Part shown: piece by piece, positions 61,963-64,000 of the stretch | Position numbering within the stretch: the first letter of the stretch is position 1 | Layout: each line of letters opens with the position of its first letter | Program-made: the position numbers and the translations under genes | Assembly: GCA_001683735.1 (NCBI GenBank) | Contig: LUGG01000001.1 | Coordinates: forward strand, 248,001-312,000 | Source of the DNA: Grifola frondosa | Lineage: Eukaryota; Basidiomycota; Agaricomycetes; Polyporales; Grifolaceae | Direction: 5' to 3' | DNA: 64,000 nucleotides | Notes under the pieces: model-generated | Databases searched by the model: none | What the model was told of the DNA's origin: nothing | What the model saw: only the letters and a program-made list of their open reading frames with translations

Positions 61963-62239
61963 GGCGAGGTACTTGTCAAAGGCTCATTGGAGTTGTAGTC
62001 AACAGAGGAAGTTCGTTTGTAGTAGCATCACAGTCATGTACTGATCCTTTCCATAACGATTGATTTCGACATCCGCATCGATCACGCCCGCTTTTTCAAC
62101 GAAGATGAATACATTGTGCTAGAAGGGTCAAGGAAGAGGCTCAGTCATTACATCGTTGATCCAAAGATACATCAAAAGCGCACGAATACATTTCTATTGG
62201 TGTTACACACATAAAACCCTATCACCAGCACTAACGCTC

Positions 62240-63262
62240 TCAGCTACTGGCCGTTGCGGAGAAACTCAGCGTCTCGAGTCGCCCGCGTCCTTTACACTCC
62301 TTTTGCAGAAGCTCGTTGAGAACGCGAATCTGGCCAGGATCGATCAACATCACCTGCACCAGAGTAATGATCAGTGTCCGATGAGGTGCAGGAATCACTA
62401 CGCCCACCGTCTCCCATTCCTCTGTACCAAGATTGTCTCGCTCAACGCTGTCCGCAGATTCGGCAACCCGCACGCGAAGGCGTTCGGCATCGGCAGCAGG
62501 CATCACGATGCGCACTCGCATGCGGGCGCGCTGAATGGGCAACTTAGACTCTGTCTGCAGGAGTTTGATGCATTCGGAGGCCTGTGCGAGCATGAGAAAG
62601 CGATCTCACGAGAAGACGAGGAGCGTACCTGACTCTTGGCGTTCTTGCCGGGGCGCACGCTAAAACCGGCTTCTGTCATGGCCTTTTCAATGATGCCGAC
62701 AGGATAAGGGCGTTGCGTTGCGGGGTCTACACATTTTTCCGAGACGAGAGTCGCAATCTCGCGCCGGATGGAAGTCAGATCGTGTTCGCGTTCTTTCTCG
62801 CCAACTTGCAGCTCGCCCTTCTTCAAAATCTAAAACCACATCATGAATAAGAGGGGATAATATTATAGTAGGGGAAAAGGCACGACCTCCTTGACGATCG
62901 TATTAGTGTCGGTGGTGGAAAACGCCTTCTGAAGGTCTTGGCTCTTCGCGAGCTCGCCTTTGGAGACGTTTATGAACACATTTGCGATCTGAAGTACGTC
63001 ATCGATGTCTGTTTCCACACCGCTGCGCCATTCCTGCACTTTGTTCTTGTAGCAAGCAATCTGATAAATCTAATCAATATTTCTATACGGCGACGGCGAA
63101 AATGAAGGAGACGTACCTCGAATCGCTTTCCGCCTTTCTTCAAGCGGACGATTGATACATTGGTGAGCCTATGTAAAGAGATTGTTAGACGTTCACAGAA
63201 TGCGAAAGGTTGCGCGAACGAGTATCACACTTGATCTGATTTGATGGTTGCTGAATGGGCAT
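62240..63262 (-). CDS. SDO1: Ribosome maturation protein SDO1 (SBDS)
   Basis: Helps release eIF6/Tif6 from 60S subunits in the cytoplasm. The start at 63262 reads [33 protein letters not shown]. This is the first SBDS domain, with EWRSGVETDIDDVLQ and the conserved FINVSKGELAKSQDL. The second domain follows (ILKKGELQVGEKER...CVDPATQRPYPVGIIEKAM), then the C-terminal ferredoxin-like domain (ARMRVRIVMPAADAERLR, RVLNELLQKECKGRGRLETL). Five exons join in frame. The total is close to the usual 250 aa, and the gene appears intact. It is convergent with helicase copy 2 and divergent from the BAR gene. Confidence 0.93.
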
Positions 63263-63610
63263 TTTGAACCGGGATTACGCCGTGGGTGAGTACACTGGGC
63301 GAGAGGCGTTGGCGATCTGAAGATAAATTGGTAGAGCAGAATAAAAATCCCTTTGCAAGTGTATAGAGTCAATGGGTGAGGAGCGTTAAGCTCGGAGCCG
63401 TATATGGTGTCCCCATTTGGACGCGGGTGTATCGCCTCTTACATAAGCGCTTAGATTGGCAGCGATCGCAGCACCGCCGAGCCGCTTGTTCGTCGCCGAG
63501 CTCACTCTCTCCCCTTCCCGTTCCTCTCCTGTTGCCGTCACCATCAACAACGAGAGCACATCTTCCCATTTCTTATTAGAAATTATACCTAACTCATCCC
63601 TTGACTCAAC
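63263..63610. promoter_or_regulatory. Divergent promoter of SDO1 and the BAR-domain gene
   Basis: 347 bp separate two ATGs facing away from each other, so both core promoters must be here. CT-rich tracts occur at 63,495-63,540, ahead of the BAR gene. No specific factor site is recognised. Confidence 0.5.
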
Positions 63611-64000
63611 ATGAAAGGAATCACGAGGGCATTTGCGCGGTACACATCCGCTCTCTTCCAGAGTTTGTGGCGGAAATACTGAAAGTATGACGAATTTATG
63701 ACAGGACACCGCACATGCTGACCACAAAGGTCGGGATGTCCAAGAGTGCGTACTTGATTTGTGAATACTTGATGCAGCGAACTGAGTTCTGCTGCTACCT
63801 CCTCACGTTATCTGCCTCATGTAGAGTCGTCCGACGCGGAATTCGACGATTATGCGCATCGCTTCTCGTCAATAGAGACGGCGACAGAGAAACTACTGAA
63901 GGATAGCAAGGGGTACACCGAAGCCGTCTCGAAGCTTTTCACGCACGGAGCTGAATTTGCTACCACCTTCGCCGCTCTCTACCATCCCGTACCGGGCGAA
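63611..64000 (+). CDS. BAR-domain protein (RVS161/RVS167 type), partial
   Basis: Membrane-curving protein of endocytosis and actin patches. The gene runs off the window. Exons are 63611-63639, 63705-63745 and 63825 to the end. They give MKGITRAFARTPHMLTTKVG, then MSKKSSDAEFDDYAHRF, then SSIETATEKLLKDSKGYTEA and the start of the following helix. This is the N-terminal amphipathic helix and first helix of an N-BAR fold. Whether an SH3 domain follows (Rvs167 type) or not (Rvs161 type) cannot be seen. Confidence 0.82.

Overview
This is nuclear DNA from a filamentous basidiomycete, most likely an agaricomycete of the Polyporales type. The genes are cut by many introns of about 50 nt. The gene families are typical of that group: a Zn-cluster-containing F-box protein, DUF6534 seven-helix membrane proteins, microsomal P450s, and a fungal DOT1. 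There is no bacterial or viral backbone. I rebuilt gene models by hand from splice sites, reading frame and remembered family patterns. Exon edges are readings, not computed models.

Left arm (1-26 kb), accessory genes. In order: an F-box gene (+), an ABC transporter (+), DUF6534 copy A (-), an alpha/beta hydrolase (+), an MFS transporter (-), P450-1 (-), DUF6534 copy B (-), a LINE 3' fragment and a 26-bp inverted-repeat element, P450-2 (-), and a cyclopropane-fatty-acid-synthase-like methyltransferase (+). Two exporters, two oxidases, a hydrolase and a methyltransferase sit within 23 kb. This resembles a specialised-metabolism neighbourhood, but no backbone synthase is visible.

Middle (26.8-42 kb), mostly conserved housekeeping genes: a large proline-rich coiled-coil protein (+), a Kes1/Osh4-type oxysterol-binding protein (-), DBP3 (-) divergent from ARP5 (+), and a SEC4/RAB8-type GTPase (-).

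Right arm (42-64 kb): two tandem paralogues of a giant UvrD-like (TRANK1-type) helicase with TPR-like repeats (+), separated by DOT1 (-), then SDO1 (-) divergent from a BAR-domain gene that runs off the window.

The main points of interest are these. (1) Both DUF6534 genes spread about 315 codons over about 21 exons, many only 10-26 nt, with nearly the same exon map. (2) The P450 I-helix oxygen-activation motif sits on its own 14-nt microexon in both P450s, and has lost Asp and Thr in P450-1. (3) GC-AG introns recur in at least six genes. (4) Several otherwise sound genes, including a presumably essential Rab, contain single-base frame breaks. I think assembly indels are at least as likely as gene decay for these.
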